Positions 1 through 5,104 of a stretch of 8,332 nucleotides of DNA are shown piece by piece. Both the position numbers and the translations under genes were made by a program. The DNA comes from Acidaminococcus fermentans (lineage in GTDB: Bacteria > Bacillota_C > Negativicutes > Acidaminococcales > Acidaminococcaceae): positions 1 through 8,332 of the forward strand of contig SFHH01000094.1 of assembly GCA_004555735.1 (NCBI GenBank). The letters run 5' to 3'. Position 1 is the first letter of the stretch. Each line of letters begins with the position of its first letter. The notes beneath the pieces are model-generated. The model searched no databases, was not told where the DNA came from, and saw nothing but the letters and a program-made list of their open reading frames with translations.

Positions 1-441
1 CCGTTCGTTCAGATACCGTTCCTCCACATAGGTGTGGACTGGTTCCAGGATATAATTGTTGAACTGCCCTACTTCCACTTTCCGGATGACCCGGCAGGTC
101 ATCACCAGTGGGGCATTATCCGGAATGGGTGCCCCTTCCACCTCATCGAAATGATGGAGAAACACCTGGGACTTGTCTTCCTGAGCACCTTTGTGCAGGC
201 CGCAGTAATCGGCCGCTGCCAGGATGTCCCGGTTCACCAGGCTGACGGATACCGTCCCGTTGGTTTCGATTCCCCGGACGGAAAATTCGTGGGCCTTATC
301 CACACTGATCAGGAACCGGGTATGCTCCACTACGCCCACATGGGCCACCGGTAGCCAGTTTACCCGTCCTTCCGCCACAGTTCCCACGATGGTTACCGGG
401 GTGGGATACAGCCCCATCACCGCACCGATATCTTTTTGCAT
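1..441 (-). CDS. Flavin reductase family protein (FMN-binding split barrel), 3' end missing
   Basis: The first 147 codons are present and the gene runs off the window start without a stop. Such proteins bind FMN in a split-barrel fold and usually reduce flavin or quinone-like substrates with NAD(P)H in the cytoplasm. Visible family features are the N-terminal stretch YPTPVTIVGT, the following VNWLPVAHVGVVEH strand region, VSVSLVNRD and the DYCGLHKG segment where the flavin phosphate is usually held. Family members are typically near 180-190 residues, so roughly a fifth is missing. The ATG at 441 is preceded by AGGAGG with normal spacing. The gene is divergent from an HxlR regulator, a common pairing in which the regulator represses the reductase until electrophile or redox stress. 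The exact substrate cannot be told from sequence. Confidence 0.85.
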   Translation of the reverse strand, partial: MQKDIGAVMGLYPTPVTIVGTVAEGRVNWLPVAHVGVVEHTRFLISVDKAHEFSVRGIETNGTVSVSLVNRDILAAADYCGLHKGAQEDKSQVFLHHFDEVEGAPIPDNAPLVMTCRVIRKVEVGQFNNYILEPVHTYVEERYLNER

Positions 442-486
442 ATGAAATTCCTCCTGTTTTCTTGTAATTTGAGATTGACTGTGCTA

Positions 487-515
487 ATATTATCCCCAAT
501 CTTTCCAGACCACAA
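487..515 (-). promoter_or_regulatory. Candidate promoter of the flavin reductase gene
   Basis: Reading the minus strand, TTGTGG (510-515) is followed after 17 bp by TAATAT (487-492). An overlapping GATAAT (489-494) is an alternative -10. Both boxes are imperfect, which fits a regulated promoter, but the call is tentative. The 12-bp word at 520-531 lies just upstream of the -35. Confidence 0.35.
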
Positions 516-519
516 GAAT

Positions 520-531
520 GCACTTTTTGGT
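520..531 (+). promoter_or_regulatory. Candidate HxlR operator word GCACTTTTTGGT (copy 1)
   Basis: This 12-bp word lies between the divergent flavin reductase and HxlR genes. It overlaps the TGGTATGAT extended -10 of the HxlR gene. The identical word occurs in inverted orientation at 926-937 before the DJ-1 family gene. Two exact 12-mers in the two promoter regions flanking one regulator gene suggest its binding site. No family consensus was matched. Confidence 0.45.
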
Positions 532-536
532 ATGAT
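528..536 (+). promoter_or_regulatory. Extended -10 promoter element of the HxlR gene
   Basis: TGG followed by TATGAT fits an extended -10 (TGN-TATAAT). No good -35 box is seen 17 bp upstream, which is usual for extended -10 promoters. The start codon is about 30 bp downstream. The putative operator at 520-531 overlaps it, which would allow autorepression. Confidence 0.45.
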
Positions 537-567
537 ACTATCTTTTTAGAAACCATAAGGAGGCTCC

Positions 568-897
568 ATGCCCATGAACGAAAAGAAATACAACTGTCCG
601 GTAGAAGCGGCCCTGAGTCAGCTTGGGGGAAAATACAAAGCCATCATCCTGTACTACCTGATGACAGAACCCGTGCTCCGTTTCAGCCAAATCCAGCGCC
701 ACATCCCCCGGGCCACCGCCAAGATGCTCACCCAGCAGCTGCGGGAACTGGAAGGGGATGGACTGATCCACCGCACGGTCTATCCGGTAGTCCCGCCCAA
801 AACCGAATATACCCTCACAGATCGGGGAGAATCCCTCCGTCCCATCATCATGGCCATCTGCAGCTGGGGCCGGGAATACATGGCCGGCACTTTTTAA
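568..897 (+). CDS. HxlR-family winged-helix transcriptional regulator
   Basis: A 109-residue protein, the usual HxlR length. It has the family core: CPVEAALSQLGGKYKAIILYYL at the N-terminus, then RFSQIQRHIPRATAKMLTQQLRELEGDGLI (recognition helix region, about 38-67), then the wing with VPPKTEYTLTDRGESL. Members bind DNA as dimers. Several (YodB, HypR, QorR types) sense quinones or other electrophiles through an N-terminal Cys. Here C10 is in the conserved CPV position and C98 is the only other Cys. AAGGAGG at 557-563 lies 4 bp before this ATG and 10 bp before an in-frame ATG at 574, so the protein may start two residues later. The divergent flavin reductase and the downstream DJ-1 gene are the likely targets. 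No strong terminator follows, so read-through into the next gene is possible. Confidence 0.9.
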   Translation: MPMNEKKYNCPVEAALSQLGGKYKAIILYYLMTEPVLRFSQIQRHIPRATAKMLTQQLRELEGDGLIHRTVYPVVPPKTEYTLTDRGESLRPIIMAICSWGREYMAGTF

Positions 898-925
898 CAG
901 ACAGTTTCTTTTAAGGTACTAAAGA

Positions 926-937
926 ACCAAAAAGTGC
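926..937 (-). promoter_or_regulatory. Candidate HxlR operator word (copy 2, inverted)
   Basis: ACCAAAAAGTGC on the plus strand is the exact reverse complement of the word at 520-531. It sits just upstream of the probable -35 of the secreted DJ-1 gene, inside a run with two GTAC tetramers (916-919 and 937-940). It may bring that gene under the control of the adjacent HxlR protein. Confidence 0.4.
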
Positions 938-941
938 GTAC

Positions 942-970
942 TTCCCAAATGAGCCCCTATTTCCTAAAAT
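942..970 (+). promoter_or_regulatory. Candidate promoter of the DJ-1/PfpI gene
   Basis: TTCCCA (942-947) and TAAAAT (965-970) are separated by 17 bp and lie about 30 bp before the start codon. The -35 matches the consensus at four of six bases. The putative operator at 926-937 lies immediately upstream. Confidence 0.4.
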
Positions 971-1001
971 ATAGAAAACATGAAAAACAGGAGCTGATAC
1001 C

Positions 1002-1844
1002 ATGAAGCGTTTTTTCAAAATGATACTGACTGCCATGCTGGCTCTGCCCTTGGGTGCACTGTCTGCCCAGGCAGCCCCGGTCAAAGGCCGGATCCTGGTG
1101 ATTGCCTCCAGTGAGGGAACCCTGGAGCTGGCCGACCACACCCGGATGCCCACCGGGTTCTTCCTGAACGAACTGGCCGTTCCCACAGGATATCTGGCCC
1201 AAAAAGGCTGGGAAATCGTCCTGGCCACCCCGGAAGGGAAGGATCCCATCATGGACCAGGGATCCAATGACAAAAAATTCTTCCAGGGCAAAGAAACGGA
1301 ACGGGCCCGGGCGGAAGCCTTCGTCAACGGCCTGAAGCCCATTTCCTTCCAGCAGGCCATCCAGGGCGGATTGGACCGGTATGATGCCCTGTTCATTCCC
1401 GGTGGTCATGCCCCTATGGGCAGCTTGATGGAAAATCAGGAGCTGGGGACCATCCTGAAGGATTTCCACGCCAAAGAGAAGCCCACCGCCATGATCTGCC
1501 ACGGGCCGGCAGCCGCTCTGGCAGCCTTACCGGATCCCGCCGGCTACCGGAAAGCCCTGGTAGACCGGGACGTAAAAAGTGTCCTTGCCCTGGGCAAGGG
1601 ATGGATTTACGAAGGCTATGCCATGACCGCCCTTTCTGATGCGGAAGAATGGCCCGGCGAAGTGGCCAAAGGGACGGAAATGCCCTTCCATCTAGAACAG
1701 GCTCTCCAGCTGGCTGGAGGAAAGATCCAGGTCCAGGGCATGAACCAGAGCCATGTGGTCAAAGACCGGGAACTGATCACCGGACAGAATCCAGCTTCCG
1801 ATCTGGAACTGGCCAAAGCACTAGAAAAAGCGTTGAAGAAATGA
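1002..1844 (+). CDS. Secreted DJ-1/PfpI (Hsp31-like) family protein
   Basis: 280 residues. Residues 1-24 form a Sec signal peptide (basic MKRFFK, hydrophobic core, cleavage likely after SAQA). The rest is a class I glutamine amidotransferase-like domain of the DJ-1/PfpI superfamily. The nucleophile elbow is MICHGPAA, with Cys166 followed by His167. GFFLNELAVP carries the acidic residue (Glu57) that normally sits near the Cys, and DALFIPGGHAPMGSL (129-142) is the conserved glycine-rich loop. The architecture resembles the Hsp31/HchA branch, whose members act as glyoxalase III or protein deglycase and holdase. The activity here is not proven. Most relatives are cytoplasmic, so the signal peptide is notable and implies action in the envelope. 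AGGAG at 989-993 gives 8-bp spacing. The next gene converges on it across a shared terminator. Confidence 0.88.
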   Translation: MKRFFKMILTAMLALPLGALSAQAAPVKGRILVIASSEGTLELADHTRMPTGFFLNELAVPTGYLAQKGWEIVLATPEGKDPIMDQGSNDKKFFQGKETERARAEAFVNGLKPISFQQAIQGGLDRYDALFIPGGHAPMGSLMENQELGTILKDFHAKEKPTAMICHGPAAALAALPDPAGYRKALVDRDVKSVLALGKGWIYEGYAMTALSDAEEWPGEVAKGTEMPFHLEQALQLAGGKIQVQGMNQSHVVKDRELITGQNPASDLELAKALEKALKK

Positions 1845-1849
1845 AAAAT

Positions 1850-1880
1850 GGGGGTGCTGCACGTCCTGTGCGGCACCCCC
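1850..1880. terminator. Bidirectional rho-independent terminator
   Basis: GGGGGTGCTGCAC (1850-1862) pairs with GTGCGGCACCCCC (1868-1880) around a 5-nt loop with one internal mismatch. The plus strand continues TCTTTTCTT and the minus strand ATTTTTCATTT, so it can end both the DJ-1 gene and the convergent membrane-protein gene. Confidence 0.85.
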
Positions 1881-1887
1881 TCTTTTC

Positions 1888-2391
1888 TTACATATGTCCC
1901 ATATGATTCATCTGGTGCATCTGCGCCGGCATGGGCTGCCAGCCGGTGATGGTGGGATCTACCATGCCGAAAACCATAGCCACGTGGCTGACCACCAGGA
2001 ACCCGATCAAAAGGCCGAAATGCCGCAGGGTCCGCTGCGATTCCGTCAGGTGCTTCCCAGTGACCCCCAGTTCCATCAGGGCAATGGCTCCCAAGGGAAC
2101 GATTCCCAGCAGATAGGCCACGATGGCCAGCTGGTCCGCCCAGCCCTTCCAGTGGATCCCGGGCACCACGTTCACCAGGAGATACAGCACTACCAGGGCG
2201 AAATACACCCCGGCGGCAATCCCCAGCCGGTGGTTCCAGGCCTTCCAGCCAGTCGCTTTGCCGTTGTAATAAGTGGTATAAAATTCTGTAGCCACCAGGG
2301 ATTCCGCCAGCACCACCGGGATCACCATAAAGAGGATCAGGTTCCAGGGCTGGTTGGCCGCCAAAAGATCCATATAATTCGTCATAACCAT
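1888..2391 (-). CDS. Four-helix membrane protein with Met/His-rich tail (DUF6803-like, function unknown)
   Basis: 167 residues with four hydrophobic segments at about 15-39, 55-77, 84-108 and 122-146. Positively charged loops after helix 1 and helix 3 suggest that both ends face outside the cytoplasm. The last 14 residues are MPAQMHQMNHMGHM, in which eight are Met or His: a likely soft-metal-binding tail. Family memory points to uncharacterised permease-like proteins annotated DUF6803; I could not verify this and no transport function is shown. The ATG at 2391 is 9 bp after AAGGAG. An overlapping ATG at 2398 opens a different frame. Its promoter carries the direct repeats also found before the small secreted protein, so it is probably a target of the neighbouring two-component system. 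Confidence 0.75.
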   Translation of the reverse strand: MVMTNYMDLLAANQPWNLILFMVIPVVLAESLVATEFYTTYYNGKATGWKAWNHRLGIAAGVYFALVVLYLLVNVVPGIHWKGWADQLAIVAYLLGIVPLGAIALMELGVTGKHLTESQRTLRHFGLLIGFLVVSHVAMVFGMVDPTITGWQPMPAQMHQMNHMGHM

Positions 2392-2434
2392 TGCACATCG
2401 CTCCTTCGTTGGGTTTGTTTTATTTCATAGCATT

Positions 2435-2440
2435 ATTATA
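2435..2440 (-). promoter_or_regulatory. -10 box of the membrane-protein gene
   Basis: A perfect TATAAT on the minus strand, about 43 bp before the start codon. The -35 position is CCACCC, unlike the consensus, so transcription probably needs an activator. The direct-repeat box begins exactly 28 bp upstream of this -10. Confidence 0.65.
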
Positions 2441-2468
2441 GGGATCCAATATGCAGAGGGTGGGAAGG

Positions 2469-2490
2469 AAATGTGAAGAAAATATGAAGG
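2469..2490 (-). promoter_or_regulatory. Putative response-regulator box (two 11-bp direct repeats), copy 1
   Basis: On the plus strand the units are AAATGTGAAGA (2469-2479) and AAATATGAAGG (2480-2490). Tandem 11-bp units are typical of OmpR/PhoB-type regulators that bind head-to-tail. The same two units, in swapped order, occur at 5139-5160 at the same 28-bp distance from TATAAT. The regulator encoded between the two sites is the natural candidate to bind them. Confidence 0.7.
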
Positions 2491-2514
2491 GGCGGCTGCA
2501 TGCGCAGCAGCCCC
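2489..2514. terminator. Hairpin between the repeat element and the regulator box
   Basis: GGGGCGGCTGC (2489-2499) pairs with GCAGCAGCCCC (2504-2514) around ATGC with one mismatch. The plus strand continues TTTTAG. The minus strand continues TTCATATTTTC, which is the regulator box itself. It may stop read-through from the kinase into the membrane-protein gene. Confidence 0.5.
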
Positions 2515-2521
2515 TTTTAGA

Positions 2522-2549
2522 GGTCTCGAGTCTCGAGTCGTGAGTCTCG
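2522..2549 (+). repeat. RGTCTCG heptamer array A (4 units)
   Basis: Four tandem heptamers: GGTCTCG, AGTCTCG, AGTCGTG, AGTCTCG, followed by GGCCG. Array B (2696-2723) is its inverted partner: over 33 bp the two agree at 29 positions. Because the arrays face each other, 2522-2554 and 2691-2723 can pair as a long stem. Confidence 0.7.
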
Positions 2550-2666
2550 GGCCGTTGGAAAGAACCTGTCCTGCGGCCAGGTTCTAATGAAATTGCAGAA
2601 CCAGGACCGTAGTGACTGGAGAAACGATTACCGTACCGTTATTGATCCTGGTTTCATACATTTTAA

Positions 2667-2684
2667 AAATTTGCCTGCAAATTT
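2667..2684. repeat. AAATTTGCCTGCAAATTT palindrome
   Basis: A 7-bp stem with a 4-nt loop, shared with 6150-6167 (one difference, C to T). In both places a few bases then lead to TTCGGC and a heptamer array, so the palindrome belongs to a larger repeated module. Confidence 0.6.
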
Positions 2685-2695
2685 CTCATTCGGCT

Positions 2696-2723
2696 CGAGA
2701 CCCGAGACTCGAGACTCGAGACC
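2696..2723 (-). repeat. RGTCTCG heptamer array B (4 units)
   Basis: On the minus strand the units are GGTCTCG, AGTCTCG, AGTCTCG, GGTCTCG, then AGCCGAA. It starts directly after the hairpin that follows the kinase stop codon and is inverted relative to array A. Confidence 0.7.
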
Positions 2724-2752
2724 GGGGTGGTGCACAGAACGTGCACCACCCC
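2724..2752 (-). terminator. Hairpin directly after the kinase stop codon
   Basis: GGGGTGGTGCAC (2724-2735) and GTGCACCACCCC (2741-2752) form a perfect 12-bp stem with a 5-nt loop, immediately downstream of the TAA of the kinase. No T-run follows on the minus strand; the heptamer array does. It may protect the 3' end or act as a weak terminator. Confidence 0.5.
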
Positions 2753-3919
2753 TTACACTTCCACCACAAACTCTGCTCCGCCCTGGGGCCGGTTCCTGGC
2801 TTCGATCCGACCTCCCTGGGCTTCCACGAAGCTTTTGGCCAGGGAAAGCCCGATGCCGCTGCCTCCGGAAGCCCGGTTCCGGGATTTCTCCCCCCGGTAG
2901 AACTGTTCGAACACATGGGGCAAATCTTCCGGCGGGATCCCCGGCCCTTCATCGGCAATGGTCAGCCGCACTTTCTCTCCTGTCCCTTCCGTTTTCAGCA
3001 GGATGGCCGTCCCCGGAGTGGTGTACCGGATGGCATTGGTAATCAGGTTATACAGGACCTGGTTCATCCGGTCCGGATCCAGCTGCCGTACCGGCAGATC
3101 CGGAGCCAGTTTCTTCACAAAATGGAGTTTTTTCTCCTCCAGCAGGGGTTCCAGCAGTTCTGCTGCCCGTTCCGTCTTTTCCCCCAGATCCACCGGCTGG
3201 AGATGGAGTTCCAGCTGATGGACCTGGGCCAGGGACAGATCCCGCAGGTCCCCCACCAGCCGGGTCAGCCGCATCACTTCTTCCTGCATGGAAAACAGTT
3301 TGTCCGGCTCCGGTTGCTCCACTCCGTCCAGCATACTTTCCAGATGACCCTGGAGCACCGCCAAGGGGGTCTTCAGCTCGTGAGCGATATTGGCCAGCAG
3401 TTCCTGCCGGTTGCTTTCGTTGGTGGCCAGTTCCGCAGACATTTGGTTAAAAACGGAAGCCAGCTGTCCCACTTCATCCCGGGTTGCCACCGGTACTTCC
3501 TGCTTCAGTTCCCCCTGACGGATCTTTTCCGCCGCCTGGGACAGCTGCCGCAGGGGCCGGGTGATGTTCCCGGACAGGAAGTAACTCACCACCAGCCCGA
3601 TCCCAGCGAACAGAAATCCGATCCACCACAAGGATTTATGGTAGGATTCCACAAAAGTCCTCTCTGCCGCCCCCAGCATCATCTGATGGTGCATACCGCC
3701 CATACCTATGCCGCCGCCCATCATGCCCCGGTGCATCCCCCGTCCGTAGCCCCCGGCAGCCGGCCCGTTCTGTCCGGCCATGGCGGAAGGATCCTGGAGA
3801 TACTGGAAAAAGTGGGTTTCCATCTGCTGGTTGCAGATATAAATCACCACCAGAGCACAGACCAGGATCAGCAGAAAAGTACTGAGCATCATCTTGTTCC
3901 GCACGCTGTGAAAACGCAT
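2753..3919 (-). CDS. Sensor histidine kinase with Met/His-rich extracytoplasmic loop
   Basis: 388 residues. Transmembrane segments at about 11-29 and 97-116 enclose a short sensor loop (30-96). Residues 61-81 of this loop are packed with Met, His and Gly (M62, H63, M66, M67, M73, M76, H77, H78, M80, M81), which suggests direct binding of a soft metal such as copper. HAMP domain follows (about 117-169), then the dimerisation helix with the phosphoacceptor His180 in NIAHELKTPL, and the ATPase domain with Asn295 (N box), DEGPGIP (323-329) and GGSGIGLSL (352-360). The enzyme looks intact. It would phosphorylate the response regulator encoded just upstream. The genes are 3 bp apart, and the GGAGG used by this ATG lies within the last codons of the regulator, pointing to coupled translation. 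The ligand is inferred from composition only. Confidence 0.9.
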   Translation of the reverse strand: MRFHSVRNKMMLSTFLLILVCALVVIYICNQQMETHFFQYLQDPSAMAGQNGPAAGGYGRGMHRGMMGGGIGMGGMHHQMMLGAAERTFVESYHKSLWWIGFLFAGIGLVVSYFLSGNITRPLRQLSQAAEKIRQGELKQEVPVATRDEVGQLASVFNQMSAELATNESNRQELLANIAHELKTPLAVLQGHLESMLDGVEQPEPDKLFSMQEEVMRLTRLVGDLRDLSLAQVHQLELHLQPVDLGEKTERAAELLEPLLEEKKLHFVKKLAPDLPVRQLDPDRMNQVLYNLITNAIRYTTPGTAILLKTEGTGEKVRLTIADEGPGIPPEDLPHVFEQFYRGEKSRNRASGGSGIGLSLAKSFVEAQGGRIEARNRPQGGAEFVVEV

Positions 3920-3922
3920 GAT

Positions 3923-4639
3923 TTATCCTCCGAATTTGTAGCCGATGCCGTACACCGTCAGGATGTACTGGGGATTTTTCGTATCCGGCTCGATTTTCCG
4001 CCGCAGATTCCGGATATGGGCATCAATGGTCCGTTCATACCCGTCAAAAGCAAACCCGTGGCTATTTTCCATTAATTGAAGCCGGTTATATACATGACCA
4101 GGGCTTTTCATAAGGACTTCCAGCAGACTGAATTCAATAGGAGTTAATTCGATGGGCTTCCAGCTGCCCCCTTCTTCCTGCCGACGGAGGATATGCCGGT
4201 CTAGATCCAGTTCCAGGGTCCCGGCCCGGATCACCGTTTCCGGGGCTACTTCCTTCTGCTGTCCGTAGGCTCCGTAGGTCCGCCGGAGCAGGGCCCGGAC
4301 CCGTGCCACCAGTTCCCGCATGCTGAACGGCTTGGTCACATAGTCATCCGCCCCCAATTCCAGCCCCATGAGCCGGTCGAATTCCGCGTCCCGGGCAGTG
4401 AGCATGATAATGGGGACGGTGCTGTCCTGCCGGATGGTCCGGCACACGTCCCGGCCGTCGATCTTGGGCAGCATCAGATCCAGAACCAGCAGCTGGGGCT
4501 GCTCCTTCCGGAAGACCCGCAGGGCTTCTTCCCCGTCCCGGGCTGTAAGGACCGTAAATTGTTCTTTGTTGAAGTAGTTGGCCAAAAGATACAGCAGCTT
4601 GGGATCATCGTCCACCAGCAATACAGAGTAGTTGTCCAT
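3923..4639 (-). CDS. OmpR/PhoB-family response regulator
   Basis: 238 residues from the ATG at 4639, chosen because AAGGAGG lies just before it. An in-frame ATG at 4693 would add 18 residues but lies inside the upstream terminator hairpin and has no ribosome binding site. The receiver domain (1-120) has the acidic pair D10-D11, phosphoacceptor D54 in LLVLDLMLP, T81 and K103 in TKPFS. The C-terminal winged helix (about 137-238) has ELTPIEFSLLEVLMKSPGHV and the RTIDAHIRNLRRKI recognition helix, ending in YGIGYKF. It is the partner of the kinase that follows. Its likely sites are the 11-bp direct repeats before the secreted protein and the membrane-protein genes. No such repeats precede its own gene, so clear autoregulation is not seen. 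Confidence 0.93.
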   Translation of the reverse strand: MDNYSVLLVDDDPKLLYLLANYFNKEQFTVLTARDGEEALRVFRKEQPQLLVLDLMLPKIDGRDVCRTIRQDSTVPIIMLTARDAEFDRLMGLELGADDYVTKPFSMRELVARVRALLRRTYGAYGQQKEVAPETVIRAGTLELDLDRHILRRQEEGGSWKPIELTPIEFSLLEVLMKSPGHVYNRLQLMENSHGFAFDGYERTIDAHIRNLRRKIEPDTKNPQYILTVYGIGYKFGG

Positions 4640-4660
4640 AAGCGCCTCCTTGCTGGGAAC

Positions 4661-4666
4661 ATTATA
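4661..4666 (-). promoter_or_regulatory. Candidate -10 box of the regulator-kinase operon
   Basis: TATAAT on the minus strand, 21 bp before the regulator start codon. The only -35-like sequence, TTGCAC (4685-4690, 18-bp spacer), lies inside the preceding terminator hairpin. The mRNA leader would be very short. Confidence 0.45.
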
Positions 4667-4670
4667 TAAA

Positions 4671-4699
4671 AAGGGGGTGTTGCTGTGCAACACCCCCTT
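4671..4699 (-). terminator. Rho-independent terminator of the small secreted protein gene
   Basis: AAGGGGGTGTTGC (4671-4683) pairs perfectly with GCAACACCCCCTT (4687-4699) around a 3-nt loop. On the minus strand it is followed by TTTTTATATAATG. The T-run is therefore fused to the -10 box of the next operon. Confidence 0.8.
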
Positions 4700-4703
4700 C
4701 TTA

Positions 4704-4738
4704 AGTCACGGGTCGCGAGCCGTGAGTCGCGGCCCGCG
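4704..4738 (+). repeat. Degenerate heptamer array C (5 units)
   Basis: Units AGTCACG, GGTCGCG, AGCCGTG, AGTCGCG, GCCCGCG. They follow the RGTCNCG pattern but have diverged to G/C at position 5. The array can fold on itself (GGTCGCG with CGCGACC) and lies between two hairpins, 4671-4699 and 4742-4766. Confidence 0.55.
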
Positions 4739-4741
4739 ACC

Positions 4742-4766
4742 GGGGATGTGAATTCTTTCACACCCC
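4742..4766. terminator. Hairpin after the small secreted protein gene
   Basis: GGGG-TGTGAA (4742-4752, one bulged A) pairs with TTCACA-CCCC (4757-4766) around TTCT. The plus strand continues ATTTTTT. On the minus strand it follows the stop codon by 6 bp but runs into the heptamer array without a T-run. Confidence 0.45.
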
Positions 4767-4772
4767 ATTTTT

Positions 4773-5051
4773 TCAGCTCTGCTGACCCTGTCCCTGGCCG
4801 TCGTCGCCCCAGCAAGGGGGCTGCTGATCCTGGTTCCAGCAGCCGCCCCGACGTCCACCTCTCCAGTGCCGTCCGTTCTGGTTGTAATAAGGACATCCAA
4901 CCTGGTTGTCCAACGCTTGTACAACCGGCTGATTTCCGCCTGCTGCTTCCGCCGCATGAGCCGGCGTCACAGAAAACAGCCGAGGTCCCGCCACGCTGCC
5001 TGCTGCAAAGAAGGCTGCTGCCACTGCCAAAGTCTTGAATTTTGCTGTCAT
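4773..5051 (-). CDS. Small secreted Cys-containing protein, unknown family
   Basis: 92 residues. Residues 1-33 look like a long Sec signal peptide (basic start MTAKFK, hydrophobic AVAAAFFAAGSVAG, cleavage probably after TPAHA). The mature part of about 59 residues is rich in Gly, Gln, Asn, Arg and Trp. It has three Cys (C53, C71, C80), one His (H62), a basic RHWRGGRRGGCW stretch and an acidic/Gln tail. I do not recognise the family. An odd number of Cys leaves one free for metal or dimer formation. It has its own promoter with the regulator box, a ribosome binding site (AAAGGAT) and a strong terminator, so it is a single-gene unit next to the two-component system. A role as an envelope metal-binding or sensor-accessory protein is only a guess. 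It is real rather than a chance frame because of the signal peptide, promoter and terminator. Confidence 0.72.
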   Translation of the reverse strand: MTAKFKTLAVAAAFFAAGSVAGPRLFSVTPAHAAEAAGGNQPVVQALDNQVGCPYYNQNGRHWRGGRRGGCWNQDQQPPCWGDDGQGQGQQS

Positions 5052-5104
5052 GATGGATCATCCTTTCTTCCTTGTCCAGAGGGTTTTGTTTCTTCTTTGT
5101 CTTT

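Larger units (their letters stand above)
2392..2752. other. 361-bp gene-free stretch: promoter, regulator box and inverted-repeat element
   Basis: No convincing gene lies here. From low to high coordinates it holds: the ribosome binding site and TATAAT of the membrane-protein gene; two 11-bp direct repeats (2469-2490); a hairpin (2489-2514); heptamer array (2522-2549); a 137-bp centre with nested inverted repeats (AGAACCTG 2561-2568 with CAGGTTCT 2578-2585, AACCAGGA 2599-2606 with TCCTGGTT 2646-2653, and a palindrome at 2667-2684); an opposed heptamer array (2696-2723); and the hairpin after the kinase stop (2724-2752). Confidence 0.7.

Noticed and set aside
898..925. Terminator after the HxlR gene
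   Set aside because: Only a short imperfect pairing (GTTTCTTT with AAAGAAC) of low GC content is present, without a proper T-run after it.
1616..2398. A 260-codon minus-strand frame whose ATG is 7 bp upstream of the membrane-protein start
   Set aside because: The +1 frame gives no domain, continues through the terminator into the antisense of the DJ-1 gene, and the overlapping frame has four clean membrane helices.
2522..2540. Cloning-site or vector remnant, because CTCGAG occurs repeatedly
   Set aside because: CTCGAG arises from the heptamer period, the arrays vary and occur in five natural intergenic sites, and no vector sequence is seen.
2522..2723. CRISPR-like array
   Set aside because: The units are 7-bp head-to-tail repeats without spacers, and no cas gene is present.
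2612..4075. A 487-codon open frame on the plus strand opposite the kinase and regulator genes
   Set aside because: It is antisense to two complete genes with clear domains, has no ribosome binding site and a composition rich in His, Gln, Pro and Phe, typical of a shadow created by G/C-ending codons on the other strand.
4640..4693. Extended N-terminus of the response regulator
   Set aside because: The extra 18 codons lie in the terminator hairpin and leader; the ATG at 4639 has AAGGAGG and matches the normal start of receiver domains.
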